Assembly (NCBI RefSeq): GCF_029504395.1
Contig: NZ_JAQFIF010000001.1
Location: 310,001-374,000 of the forward strand
Direction of reading: 5' to 3'
Source of the DNA: Arthrobacter sp. ES3-54
GTDB taxonomy: Bacteria > Actinomycetota > Actinomycetes > Actinomycetales > Micrococcaceae
DNA: 64,000 bases
Position 1 is the stretch's first letter. Each line of letters opens with the position of its first letter. The position numbers and the translations under genes were made by a program. The notes beneath the pieces were generated by a model that saw nothing but the letters and a program-made list of their open reading frames with translations, had not been told where the DNA came from and did no database searches. Below are positions 27,825 through 35,807 of this stretch, one piece after another.

Positions 27825-27884
27825 GGAAAAGACTCCGCACCACCTGGCCGGAGTGAACCACCAATAAAACTTAGGAGTCCTACC

Positions 27885-28355
27885 GTGCCCAAAGAAAGTG
27901 GCCGTAAGGTAGTGGCCACCAACCGCAAGGCCCGGCACGACTACCTCATCCTTGACACCTACGAGGCCGGCATTGCGCTGATGGGCACGGAAGTTAAGTC
28001 CCTGCGCGAGGGCCATGCCTCGATGGTGGACGGCTTCTGCACGTTCTACAACGACGAGCTGTGGATGGAGGGTATCCATATCCCCGAGTACCACCAGGGG
28101 AGCTGGACCAACCACGCCGCACGCCGCCGCCGCAAGTTGCTCTTGCACCGCGAAGAGCTCACGAAGATCTCGCACAAGATCCGTGAATCAGGGTTCACGA
28201 TTGTGCCGCTGCAGCTGTACTTCGTTGACGGACGCGCGAAAGTTGAAATCGGCGTCGCCCGCGGCAAGAGGGAATACGACAAGCGCCACACGCTGCGCGA
28301 ACAGCAGGACAAGCGCGAGGCGCTGCGGGTCATGCGCGAACGCAACCGCCGCTAA
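27885..28355 (+). CDS. smpB: tmRNA-binding protein SmpB
   Basis: 156 residues, full length. ARHDYLILDTYEAGIALMGTEVKSLREG is the conserved beta-barrel start, and the basic tail KRHTLREQQDKREALRVMRERNRR is the part that mimics the codon-anticodon duplex. It delivers tmRNA to stalled ribosomes. GTG start with AGGAG 7 nt upstream. ssrA follows 100 bp later, the conserved partnership. Confidence 0.97.
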   Translation: MPKESGRKVVATNRKARHDYLILDTYEAGIALMGTEVKSLREGHASMVDGFCTFYNDELWMEGIHIPEYHQGSWTNHAARRRRKLLLHREELTKISHKIRESGFTIVPLQLYFVDGRAKVEIGVARGKREYDKRHTLREQQDKREALRVMRERNRR

Positions 28356-28395
28356 CGCAGCGGGCCCTTGGGAATGTTTCCTGGGGGCAGTGCGT

Positions 28396-28401
28396 TATGC
28401 T
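28396..28401 (+). promoter_or_regulatory. Probable -10 box of ssrA
   Basis: TATGCT lies 54 bp before the mature tmRNA 5' end. It implies a precursor leader of about 45 nt containing the hairpin GGATAC-GAAA-GTATCC at 28416-28431. Confidence 0.4.
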
Positions 28402-28455
28402 TGGTAGTCCGGGAAGGATACGAAAGTATCCGGTCCGGGTTTGATAAAAAAATAC

Positions 28456-28823
28456 GGGGATGATCGGTTTCGACGATGTTAGTCGCGACAGGTGAAGCGG
28501 GCCGAGGATGCAGAATTATCTCGTAAACGCTGTCTGCAAACCAATAAGTGCCGAATCAAAACGCACTGACTTCGCTCTCGCTGCCTAAGCAGTAAGACAG
28601 TCCGTCAGCCCGAGGTTGCTATTGCCCCGGATCCTGGCGTCATTTAGATAGCCACTGCTGTTTACCTCCGTCATCGGGGTAAACGGGACTCTTAGATGAC
28701 TGGGCCCGGATCAGCCAGCTGTTTGTAGCATGGCTGGGGCCGAGAAAATCCAACGCAAACTGCGCCCGGAGAAGCCCTGACAACACGACATCGGACGGGG
28801 GTTCAATTCCCCCCATCTCCACA
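28456..28823 (+). ncRNA. ssrA: Transfer-messenger RNA (tmRNA)
   Basis: The 5' end GGGGATGATCGGTTTCGAC and the 3' end with T-arm GGGGGTTCAATTCCCCC and CATCTCCA form the tRNA-like acceptor domain (GGGGATG pairs with CATCTCC). The tag reading frame is 28550-28588 and encodes AESKRTDFALAA then TAA. Pseudoknots fit between. The terminal CCA is not fully encoded (ACA follows), so it would be added after transcription. It rescues ribosomes stalled on non-stop messages together with SmpB encoded upstream. The exact 3' end is good to 2-3 bases. Confidence 0.96.
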
Positions 28824-28867
28824 TACATAGGAGCCCGGCAACGGCGCTCCACCCCGTATTGGGTTCA

Positions 28868-28905
28868 CAGAACTCCCCGCTGACTTCGGTTGGCGGGGAG
28901 TTCTG
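28868..28905 (+). terminator. ssrA hairpin terminator
   Basis: CAGAACTCCCCGC (28868-28880) and its exact complement at 28893-28905 form a 13-bp GC-rich stem with a 12-nt loop, about 45 bp after tmRNA. The trailing T-run is weak (TGCGTT). Confidence 0.8.
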
Positions 28906-29024
28906 TGCGTTAAGGGCGGTTCCTGAAGCGGGCGGTACACCCGCAGCGCGGTCAGCACGCTGGCAGGCCGGAAAAACCCGAAGGCCCTTCCGCCTTGCGA
29001 AGGAATTCACCATACTTGGCAATC

Positions 29025-30887
29025 ATGCAGTTGGATCCAATTAACCAAAACCACTTTCACCCGTCACCGCGCGACTGGTCGGACCAAGTGATCTACTTCC
29101 TGCTGATAGACCGTTTCTCCAACAAATTGGAGGACGGCTACAAGGACGCCGCCGGGCAGATCGTGCAGGGCAGCACGCCACTGTTTTCGCCTGGGGACAC
29201 GAACAATGCCGTACAGGCCGCGGCCGACATACAGAAGTGGGAGAATGCGGGAACCCAGTGGCTCGGCGGCACCTTGAAGGGGATACAGTCCAAACTCGGT
29301 TACCTGAGAAGGCTCGGAGTCACCGCGCTCTGGATCAGCCCCATACTGCGACAACGGCCCGGCGTGGATGACTACCACGGCTATGGCACACAGAACTTCC
29401 TCGAAGTTGACCCGCACTTCGGCACAGCCCTGGACTTCAAAGAGCTGGTTACTGCTGCCCACGACGCCGGGCTCTACGTCATCCTCGACGTCATCCTCAA
29501 CCATTCCGCGGACGTGTTCCAGTACGCCACCGTCGACGCCACCACTGGGCAGCCCTATGTTCCCGTGTGGACCGGCGCCACCTATCCGGTGGCCGGTTGG
29601 CGGGACCCTGGCGGCGCTCCCAGCTTGCCGTTCCCCGCGCCGGTTAGTCCGCCAGACATGGACAGCGCGGTGTGGCCGCGTGAACTCCAGTCCGACGGCG
29701 CCTTTACCCGCAAGGGCCAGATCGTCCACTGGGACGATCCCCAGGAGACAACCGAGGGGGACTTCTTTGGGCTGAAGGATATCCATCAGGGAACCGGGCC
29801 GGTGGACGAGTACCAGCCCTCGCCAGCCTTCCAAACCCTCGTCGAGGCGTATGAGTACTGGATCGCGGATGCAGATATCGACGGCTTCCGCGTGGACACG
29901 GTCAAGCACATGGACCCCGGCGCCACGCGATACTTTGCCTCCGCCATTCACGAATTCGCCCAGACCATCGGCAAGGATTCGTTTTTTCTCGTCGGGGAAA
30001 TCACCGGGAGCCGCGAAGAGGCCATCAGGCTCCGGGACCAGACCGGGCTCGATGCTGCTCTGGGCTTGGCGGACGTGCAAGGACGGATGGTCGATGCCGT
30101 CAAGGGGTGGGGTGACCCCGCCGGCTACTTCGATCTCTTCCGCAACTCGATCCAGGTCGATAAAGCGACCCACACGTGGTTCCGCAACCATGTCGTCACA
30201 ACTTTTGATGACCACGACCTGGTCCGCCAAGGGAAAAGCTACAAGGCACGGTTCGCCGCCGACCAGGACGGCCGGGCCCTGGAGCTCGCCATCCTTGCCC
30301 TGAACGCCACCACGCTCGGTATCCCGTGCATCTACTACGGCAGCGAGCAGCGATTCGACGGGAAATTTCCGCCGGAGGTCAAACCGGCACCCACGGATGA
30401 CTTCAAGGCAGACCGGTACATCAGGGAAGCGATGTTCGGCGGCCCCTTCGGATCGTTCCGCAGCCGCGACAGGCACTTCTTCGATGAGTCACGGGACAGC
30501 TATCAGGAACTTGGAAAAATCCTGGCCGTTCGGAAGAGGGAACTCGCGCTCCGGCGCGGCAGGCAGTACCTGCGTCCCATCTCCGACGACGGCGTCACCT
30601 TCTGGTACCCGGAACGCATCGGTGCCGGACGGATGACCTCAATCGTGGCCTGGAGCCGGATTTTTTCGAACAGAGAGGTTGTCTGCGCCATCAACACTGA
30701 TTGGGCCGCCCAGAGGACAGCATGGGTGACCATTGATGCCGGCCTCCACTCGGCCGGCGACAAGTTCGAGTGCCTCTATTCAACGGACCAGAACAAGGTG
30801 GGCTCACTGGTAGCCGCTGAGCCACGGAACGGCTTGGCGATCAGGATCGACGTTCCCCCGGCGGGCTTCGTCATCATGGCACCCTAG
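29025..30887 (+). CDS. GH13 alpha-amylase-family enzyme
   Basis: About 620 residues from ATG 29025; an upstream TTG in frame is possible. The (beta/alpha)8 GH13 motifs are in order: LDVILNHS (region I, near 156), DGFRVDTVKHM (region II with the Asp nucleophile, near 286-296), LVGEITGS (region III Glu, near 324) and TTFDDHD (region IV, near 394). It acts on alpha-glucans or malto-oligosaccharides, or transfers glucose; the subfamily cannot be set by eye. No signal peptide, so cytoplasmic. It stands alone between two terminators, with no maltose transporter nearby. Confidence 0.88.
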   Translation: MQLDPINQNHFHPSPRDWSDQVIYFLLIDRFSNKLEDGYKDAAGQIVQGSTPLFSPGDTNNAVQAAADIQKWENAGTQWLGGTLKGIQSKLGYLRRLGVTALWISPILRQRPGVDDYHGYGTQNFLEVDPHFGTALDFKELVTAAHDAGLYVILDVILNHSADVFQYATVDATTGQPYVPVWTGATYPVAGWRDPGGAPSLPFPAPVSPPDMDSAVWPRELQSDGAFTRKGQIVHWDDPQETTEGDFFGLKDIHQGTGPVDEYQPSPAFQTLVEAYEYWIADADIDGFRVDTVKHMDPGATRYFASAIHEFAQTIGKDSFFLVGEITGSREEAIRLRDQTGLDAALGLADVQGRMVDAVKGWGDPAGYFDLFRNSIQVDKATHTWFRNHVVTTFDDHDLVRQGKSYKARFAADQDGRALELAILALNATTLGIPCIYYGSEQRFDGKFPPEVKPAPTDDFKADRYIREAMFGGPFGSFRSRDRHFFDESRDSYQELGKILAVRKRELALRRGRQYLRPISDDGVTFWYPERIGAGRMTSIVAWSRIFSNREVVCAINTDWAAQRTAWVTIDAGLHSAGDKFECLYSTDQNKVGSLVAAEPRNGLAIRIDVPPAGFVIMAP

Positions 30888-30949
30888 AGCCCAGCGACCT
30901 AGAATGCCGGCGCCCTCGGAACCAGCGCCCTAAACCGATCGTGATAAAG

Positions 30950-30981
30950 GGAAGGGAAGTGTCGTCAGACACTTCCCTTCC
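30950..30981. terminator. Hairpin between convergent GH13 and SHOCT genes
   Basis: GGAAGGGAAGTGTC (30950-30963) pairs perfectly with 30968-30981 around a GTCA loop. It sits between convergent stops at 30887 and 31000 and probably terminates both. Confidence 0.82.
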
Positions 30982-30999
30982 TAATCCGACCCCCGAACG

Positions 31000-31350
31000 T
31001 CATGTGCCGAGGACCTTCGCCTTCTGGGCCACGAACTCTTCTTCGGTGAGAATTCCCTGCTCCTTCAGCGCTCCGAGCTCCTTGAGCTGCTGGATGGCGT
31101 CGTCGCTGATGCCACCGCCGCCGGCGGGCGCGGGCGGGGGCGGGGGCTGCTGGTAGACAGGCTGCTGGTATGCCTCTGGTGGCGGTTGCTGCTGCGCCAT
31201 CTGCGCATCGTAGGCCTCCTGCTGCTTGGCCGCGGTGGCGGCGTCCTTCTCGGCAAACTTCGAAGCCTGCCGGCGCTGGACGCGGCCGCTGACCGCCGAT
31301 GCCGTTCCGGCAACTACCGCCGTCCGGGCCATACCCCTAAGAAGTCCCAT
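31000..31350 (-). CDS. SHOCT-domain small protein
   Basis: 116 residues. The N-terminal MARTAVVAGTASAVSGRVQRRQ is a hydrophobic or amphipathic stretch, the middle is a Gln/Pro-rich linker, and the C-terminus DAIQQLKELGALKEQGILTEEEFVAQKAKVL is a SHOCT oligomerisation or binding motif. AGGAGAAG precedes the ATG. The next gene upstream (DUF6325) is 37 bp away and on the same strand, so they are probably cotranscribed. Function unknown; SHOCT genes are often stress- or membrane-associated. Confidence 0.8.
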   Translation of the reverse strand: MGLLRGMARTAVVAGTASAVSGRVQRRQASKFAEKDAATAAKQQEAYDAQMAQQQPPPEAYQQPVYQQPPPPPAPAGGGGISDDAIQQLKELGALKEQGILTEEEFVAQKAKVLGT

Positions 31351-31387
31351 AATTCTTCTCCTCTCATGTCTCTTCTTCTGCGTCGGA

Positions 31388-31858
31388 TTATGCGTCGGCT
31401 GCCGGTGGTGCGGCGTCGGCGGCCTCGAGGGCGTCGAGCGCTTCCATCACGTCCGGCGCAGGGATCCGTGTGCTTGCGATGAGCTCGCCCCCGCTTTCGC
31501 GGACGGCCGCTACGAACGGTGCTGCCCAAATGTTCTCGTAGACGATCAGCGCGGCGACCGTCCCTGGCAGAACCGCTTCCGTTGCCTCGGCAATATCGTC
31601 ATCGCCAAGAAGCCCTGTCCGTGCGCCGTCGAAGTAGGAGAAGCTAGCCGCTGGGCCACCTGGGTCGGTGAGTTCGAGCACCTCCACCGTGCCGTCCTCG
31701 TTCTTCATGACGACGAGGAGATCGAAGAGGCGGATCACGCCCTGCTCGACGAGTTTGATGAGTTCTTCACTGGCCCGTCCCGTCAGTCCAGCCAGGGGGA
31801 ACTCGAGGAGTACGAAGTCGACCGGCCCGTGGGCCTCGGTCTCCGGTGTGGTAGTCAC
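31388..31858 (-). CDS. DUF6325 family protein
   Basis: About 156 residues. GPVDFVLLEFPLAGLTGRASEELIKLVEQGVIRLFDLLVVMK is the recognisable core, followed by a variable acidic middle and the C-terminal MEALDALEAADAAPP. The start is set at GTG 31858, which has GGAGGA about 6-7 nt upstream; the ATG two codons earlier is almost on top of that site. The family is uncharacterised and often found beside SHOCT proteins, as here. No catalytic motif is visible. Confidence 0.72.
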   Translation of the reverse strand: MTTTPETEAHGPVDFVLLEFPLAGLTGRASEELIKLVEQGVIRLFDLLVVMKNEDGTVEVLELTDPGGPAASFSYFDGARTGLLGDDDIAEATEAVLPGTVAALIVYENIWAAPFVAAVRESGGELIASTRIPAPDVMEALDALEAADAAPPAADA

Positions 31859-32115
31859 TGGCATTCCTCCGGTCTGTTTCGAGCGCACCGTCCAGCGCGC
31901 TGTCTTTAGTGTGGACGGCCCCTCCCGGGGGGTCACCACCCGCGTCGAATGATTCCGTTGTCGAGCCCCGGCAAGGCCGTCGGGGCCGCGCCGTGGGTCA
32001 GGACGCTGGCTCTCCCGACGAGGATCTCAAGAACACTAAAGCGCCAAGGGGAGTCCGGCCGCATCATCCGTTTCGGGTGAGCCCAAATCCCTCCGAGGCA
32101 CGCCAAGGCAACAAA

Positions 32116-32151
32116 TCAAAGGGCCGGAAGCGACGGCTTCCGGCCCTTTGA
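32116..32151. terminator. Strong hairpin terminator
   Basis: TCAAAGGGCCGGAAGC (32116-32131) pairs with 32136-32151 around a GACG loop. It lies immediately 3' of the 44-residue minus-strand gene ending at 32157. The minus strand downstream reads TTTGTTG. Confidence 0.88.
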
Positions 32152-32156
32152 TGTGT

Positions 32157-32291
32157 TCAGCGCTTCTTGATGTGTGCCACTGGATCGGTGTGGGCATCAA
32201 CGACGTGCTTCGCCTTTTTCTCGGCCCGTTTTTCTTTGATCGTCTTGACCGACTTTTTCGAAACGCTCTGGTGCGGCGTCTTGTCAGGCAT
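32157..32291 (-). CDS. Small Lys-rich conserved-type protein (44 residues)
   Basis: The ATG at 32291 has GGGAGAG 4-5 nt upstream and the frame ends at a terminator, so a short gene is well supported. The protein MPDKTPHQSVSKKSVKTIKE... continues with a Lys/Arg/Ala helix-like stretch and ends DPVAHIKKR. It is very basic with no hydrophobic segment. The composition suggests a nucleic-acid or ribosome-associated peptide, but no family is asserted. It is the shortest gene between the DUF6325 gene and the next hypothetical gene. Confidence 0.7.
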   Translation of the reverse strand: MPDKTPHQSVSKKSVKTIKEKRAEKKAKHVVDAHTDPVAHIKKR

Positions 32292-32338
32292 GGTGCTCTC
32301 CCTCACGGCAGGGGCCCGGGGTGGCCCCGTCTTTTAAG

Positions 32339-32710
32339 CTACGCCTCGGGAACCGCGGCGTCCACGATGCCTGCGAAGCGGCTGCCGACGCCGTCATAGA
32401 CACTGCGCACGAGCCCGGGGCCGACGACGGGGATGTCGCGGGCCTCGTGGTGCGCGCAGCAGACATAAGTGAAGTCCGGCCACCATTTCTTGGGCCGTGC
32501 GGCTTCGGAGAATCCACAGACAGCGCAGGTGAGCTGGACCCAGACGGGCCGCTTGCCTGTCCGGTTTGCCTTGGACTGGACCAGCCACGCCGGGGGGTTG
32601 TCCAGCAGTTCGCCGAGCTCGGCCTCGGACAGCCGTGAGGGGATGCCGTGACGGTGCGCCATTTCCAGGGGGATGTCGAGGATCTGGGCTGCTTCGCGTC
32701 GGGTAACCAT
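32339..32710 (-). CDS. Hypothetical protein with N-terminal HTH-like segment and Cys cluster
   Basis: 123 residues. The N-terminus MVTRREAAQILDIPLEMAHRHGIPSRL resembles a helix-turn-helix or MerR-like first helix. Later CAVCG and VCCAHHE could form a zinc site (Cys-x2-Cys and Cys-Cys-x-His-His). TATCGT lies 6 nt upstream of the ATG, so it may be leaderless. No family was recognised; a DNA- or nucleotide-related role is only a guess. Confidence 0.65.
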   Translation of the reverse strand: MVTRREAAQILDIPLEMAHRHGIPSRLSEAELGELLDNPPAWLVQSKANRTGKRPVWVQLTCAVCGFSEAARPKKWWPDFTYVCCAHHEARDIPVVGPGLVRSVYDGVGSRFAGIVDAAVPEA

Positions 32711-32716
32711 CCTTCA

Positions 32717-32722
32717 ACGATA
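32717..32722 (-). promoter_or_regulatory. -10 box of a probable leaderless transcript
   Basis: On the minus strand TATCGT is followed by TGAAGG and then the ATG of the HTH-like hypothetical gene. This is the 6-nt geometry seen at several other genes here. Confidence 0.4.
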
Positions 32723-32839
32723 CGGGAACGACGGCGGCCCGTAGCCACCGGGGCGCCCCGCTGTAAGCCTCGACACACCACCGGCGGGCCAGGTCCCGGC
32801 CGGGCGGCGATGGAAGGCCGTCAGCCGGATGAGGGAGCC

Positions 32840-33211
32840 TTAGCCGGCGACGAGGAGCCCGAGGGCCGCGGCCGCGAGACCCGCGAGCAGGTTCGAGGCT
32901 ATGTTGAGCGCCGCCGCCCGGTAACGCGTTTCGCTGACCAGGCGGACCGTTGCGGTGGTCCACGAGCTGAAGGTTGTCAGGCCGCCGGCCAGCCCGGTCG
33001 CGATGGCGGCGTGCCAGTCGGCTCCCAACTCCATGTGGCCGGTCAGGCCCACGGCCAAACCGATGATGAACGATCCGGCGACGTTGACGGCAAACGTCGC
33101 CCACGGCCAGTGCGGACGGGAACCTTGGTGGTGCGCAAACCAGGAGTCGACGGCGAACCGCAGCAGTGCTCCCGCCACCCCGCAGATCCCCACAACGAGC
33201 GCGGTGATCAT
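32840..33211 (-). CDS. crcB: Fluoride channel CrcB/Fluc subunit (second)
   Basis: 123 residues, four membrane helices. GVAGALLRFAVDSWF (N-terminal), WPWATFAVNVAGSFIIGL (conserved Asn and Gly in helix 2) and GLAGGLTTFSSWTTATV (Thr/Phe track in helix 3) define CrcB/Fluc. It expels fluoride as a dual-topology dimer. It overlaps the upstream crcB by 4 bp, so the two probably make a heterodimer of opposite topology. Last gene of the mntH-mntR-crcB-crcB unit. Confidence 0.92.
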   Translation of the reverse strand: MITALVVGICGVAGALLRFAVDSWFAHHQGSRPHWPWATFAVNVAGSFIIGLAVGLTGHMELGADWHAAIATGLAGGLTTFSSWTTATVRLVSETRYRAAALNIASNLLAGLAAAALGLLVAG

Positions 33212-33657
33212 TGGGCGCCTCCGCCGAGGTCGGCAATCGCTTTGCCGGTTTTCCAGCCGGTAGCCGCGGCCCCGAGGCCCAGGACGAGCGAGAGCCCGAG
33301 GTAGGCCAGCCAGGTGGCGTGGAAGCCGCCGCGGATCTGCTGGTCAATGACTATGACAAGCGCTGAAAAGGTGGTGAAAGACCCCAGGAGGCCGGGGCCG
33401 ATCCCGGCGCGCAGCCAGAAGGCCGTCTGTGGCCGCGCGATCCAGATGGTGGTCAGGGTGGCCAGGATGAAGCTCCCGGCCACGTTGATCGCCAGCGTGG
33501 TCCACGGCACCTCACCGGCGTTGTCGGGGAAAATCAGGCCGGCGCCGAACCGCAGCTCAGTTCCGATCAGCCCGCCGACGGCGACGGCGGACCAGGCCTT
33601 CCAGCCCGGTACGCCGGGGCGCGGCACGGTCCGGCGATCGTCCAGCGCCCTTTTCAC
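33208..33657 (-). CDS. crcB: Fluoride channel CrcB/Fluc subunit (first)
   Basis: 149 residues. An extra polar N-terminus precedes four helices with GGLIGTELRFGAGLIFP, WTTLAINVAGSFILATL and GLLGSFTTFSALVI. It is the larger Fluc partner of the gene at 32840. The GTG start directly abuts the mntR stop (TGAGTG), so it is translated from the same mRNA as mntR. Coupling of fluoride export to a manganese operon is unusual. Confidence 0.92.
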   Translation of the reverse strand: MKRALDDRRTVPRPGVPGWKAWSAVAVGGLIGTELRFGAGLIFPDNAGEVPWTTLAINVAGSFILATLTTIWIARPQTAFWLRAGIGPGLLGSFTTFSALVIVIDQQIRGGFHATWLAYLGLSLVLGLGAAATGWKTGKAIADLGGGAQ

Positions 33658-34371
33658 TCAGCTCTCCGAAACGCTGCAGCCTGCGTGCGCGGCATCGCTG
33701 TGGACCCAGAGGGCCGAGGCGACTTCCTCGGCAAAGTCGAATTCCCGCGGTGCCGCGGCGGAACCGATCCGCACCACGATCGGACCGCCGAACGGCCGCC
33801 GGCCCACCACCTCCACCTCGGCGTCGAGGTCGATGTCCTGGGCGGCGAGGTAGCGCAGCAGCTCCGGGTTCTCGTCGCTGATCCGGGTGATCCGGCCGGT
33901 ATGGCCGTCGTCGAGTTCGCTCAGGCGGTGGGCGGCGGGCACCAGCACGGAGCCGTCCGCGGCCGGGATGGGATCACCGTGCGGGTCCCGTGCAGGGTTT
34001 CCGAGCTTGGCCGCCATCCGCTCAATGAAGGTGTCGGAGACGGCGTGCTCGAGGAGCTCGGCTTCGTCGTGGACCTCGTCCCAGCGGTAACCGAGCTCCC
34101 GGACGAGGAATGTCTCGAGCAACCGGTGCCGCCGGACCATGGACAGGGCGAGCCGGACGCCGTCGCTGGTGAGCGTGACGGCGCTGTAGGGCTTGTGGTC
34201 TACGAGGCCTTGGTCCTTGAGCTTGCGGACCATTTCCGAAACCGAGGAGTTGGCGACGCCCAGGCGCTGCGCCAGCTGCGTGGAGGTGATGGGTTTCGGC
34301 TGCCACTCGGTGAACGAATAGATGACCTTGACGTAGTCCTCGATCGAGGAGGAGGGCGTACTGGTCTTCAC
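33658..34371 (-). CDS. mntR: DtxR/MntR-family metal-responsive repressor
   Basis: 237 residues from GTG 34371. N-terminal winged helix (SIEDYVKVIYSFTEWQ, ITSTQLAQRLGVANSSVSEMVRKLKDQGLV), dimer and metal-site domain with RRHRLLETFLVRELGYRWDEVHDEAELLEHAVS, and a C-terminal SH3/FeoA-like domain. The conserved His, Glu and Cys-like metal positions fall in the HRLLE and EAELLEH stretches; exact ligands are not claimed. It should repress mntH when manganese is sufficient. TAGGCT ends 7 nt before the GTG, suggesting a second leaderless promoter. It lies 16 bp after mntH. Confidence 0.88.
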   Translation of the reverse strand: MKTSTPSSSIEDYVKVIYSFTEWQPKPITSTQLAQRLGVANSSVSEMVRKLKDQGLVDHKPYSAVTLTSDGVRLALSMVRRHRLLETFLVRELGYRWDEVHDEAELLEHAVSDTFIERMAAKLGNPARDPHGDPIPAADGSVLVPAAHRLSELDDGHTGRITRISDENPELLRYLAAQDIDLDAEVEVVGRRPFGGPIVVRIGSAAAPREFDFAEEVASALWVHSDAAHAGCSVSES

Positions 34372-34387
34372 AGACCTAAGCCTACCG

Positions 34388-35674
34388 TCAGCTGCCTCCG
34401 GAGAAAGTGAGCCACAGCAGGACCAGGTTAAGTGCCACGACGAGCACCACGCTGATGATGGCTGCGATTCGGAGGGCCAGGCCGTCGGCAAACCGGCCCA
34501 TCAGGGCCTTGTTGCTGGTCAGTACCACCAGCGGGACGAGGACAAAGGGAATCCCGAAGCTGAGGACCACCTGGCTCAAGACGAGTGCCCAGGTGGGGTC
34601 GAAGCCGACCGCCAGCAGCACAACGGCCGGAATCAGGGTCACGACGCGGCGTGCCATGACAGGAATCTTGATCTTGAGCAGGCCTTGCATGATGGTTCCG
34701 CCTGCATAGCAGCCCACCGAGGTCGAGGCCAGGCCGGATGCGAGCAGGCCGACCGCGAAGATCACGCCGATGACGGGGCCGAGATTGGCAGTGATGGCGG
34801 CGTGCGCGCCCTCGATCGTGTCCGTGCCCTCTTCGCCGCCGAGGGTGGAGGCGGCAAGGAGCAGCATGCCGATGTTGACCAGCCCGGCGATGGCCAGCGC
34901 GGCCACGACGTCGAACCGGGTAGCCCTGACCAGTCGCGCGACGGCCGCCGGTGGAACATGCAGGTGTTCGTCTGGCCGGTGCCGATCCCGGGACAGGGCC
35001 GAATGGACGTAGATGGCGTGCGGCATGACGGTAGCGCCGAGCATGCTGGCGGCCAGCAGCACCGTTTCCGGGCCCTGGAAGCCGGGCACGAGCCCGGCCA
35101 GGGCAGCGCGCGGATCTGGCGGGCTGATGAACAGCCCGGCCAGGAAGCCGATGGTGATGATGCCGAGCAGGAACATGATGATGAATTCGAACGGCCGCTG
35201 TTTCTGCCGGGCCTGCACCGCGAGCAGAAGCATCGACACCGCGCCGACAATCACGGCGCCGAGGGGGAGCGGGAGCCCGAAAAGCAAGTACAGGGCAATT
35301 GCCCCGCCCACCACCTCGGCGAGGTCGGTAGCTGCGGCCACGACTTCGGCCTGCAGCCAGAAGGCGCGGCGCCAGAACGGTTTGAGCCGCTCGCCGAGGA
35401 TCTCCGGGAGGCTCTTGCCCGTGACGATCCCGAGCTTGGCGGACTGGTACTGGACGAGGACCGCCATGATGTTGGCGGCCACGAGGACCCACACCAGCAG
35501 GTAGCCGTACTGCGCGCCGGCGGTCAGATTGGCGGCCACGTTTCCGGGGTCCACGTAGGCGATCGAAGCCACGAACGCTGGCCCCAACAGGCCGATCAGG
35601 GCCCTGCGGGCACCCGGATGTTTATAGGTGCGCGCGTCCTGCGGCGACTGCTCGTGGCCCCTTACATCCAGCAC
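34388..35674 (-). CDS. mntH: Nramp-family divalent metal transporter MntH
   Basis: About 428 residues. Eleven or so membrane helices. The first carries AYVDPGNVAANL, the DPGN metal site, and a later MLGATVMPHAIYVHS segment carries the MPH-type second site. It imports Mn2+ (and other divalent metals) with protons. The frame is open to TTG 35746, but GTG 35674 has GGGAG 6 nt upstream and is preferred. mntR follows. A dyad lies about 80-100 bp upstream of this start. Confidence 0.93.
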   Translation of the reverse strand: MLDVRGHEQSPQDARTYKHPGARRALIGLLGPAFVASIAYVDPGNVAANLTAGAQYGYLLVWVLVAANIMAVLVQYQSAKLGIVTGKSLPEILGERLKPFWRRAFWLQAEVVAAATDLAEVVGGAIALYLLFGLPLPLGAVIVGAVSMLLLAVQARQKQRPFEFIIMFLLGIITIGFLAGLFISPPDPRAALAGLVPGFQGPETVLLAASMLGATVMPHAIYVHSALSRDRHRPDEHLHVPPAAVARLVRATRFDVVAALAIAGLVNIGMLLLAASTLGGEEGTDTIEGAHAAITANLGPVIGVIFAVGLLASGLASTSVGCYAGGTIMQGLLKIKIPVMARRVVTLIPAVVLLAVGFDPTWALVLSQVVLSFGIPFVLVPLVVLTSNKALMGRFADGLALRIAAIISVVLVVALNLVLLWLTFSGGS

Positions 35675-35755
35675 TGCCAGCTCCCGTGAATGGCGCGTCT
35701 GCGTTGACGCGATGATCGGCACCGGCCGAAAAAGCGCCCGGTTCAAAGTTTCGTT

Positions 35756-35778
35756 TGCCTACAAGCAATTATTAGGCA
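35756..35778. promoter_or_regulatory. Dyad upstream of mntH, possible MntR operator
   Basis: TGCCTA (35756-35761) and TAGGCA (35773-35778) are perfect inverted arms with an AT-rich 11-bp centre; weaker outer arms CGTTT and AAACG extend it. It is in the only AT-rich patch before mntH, where the promoter must lie. A DtxR/MntR-type operator is inferred from position and from the linked repressor gene. Confidence 0.5.
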
Positions 35779-35807
35779 TACCGAAACGATAAGCCCCGGC
35801 CGGGGCC

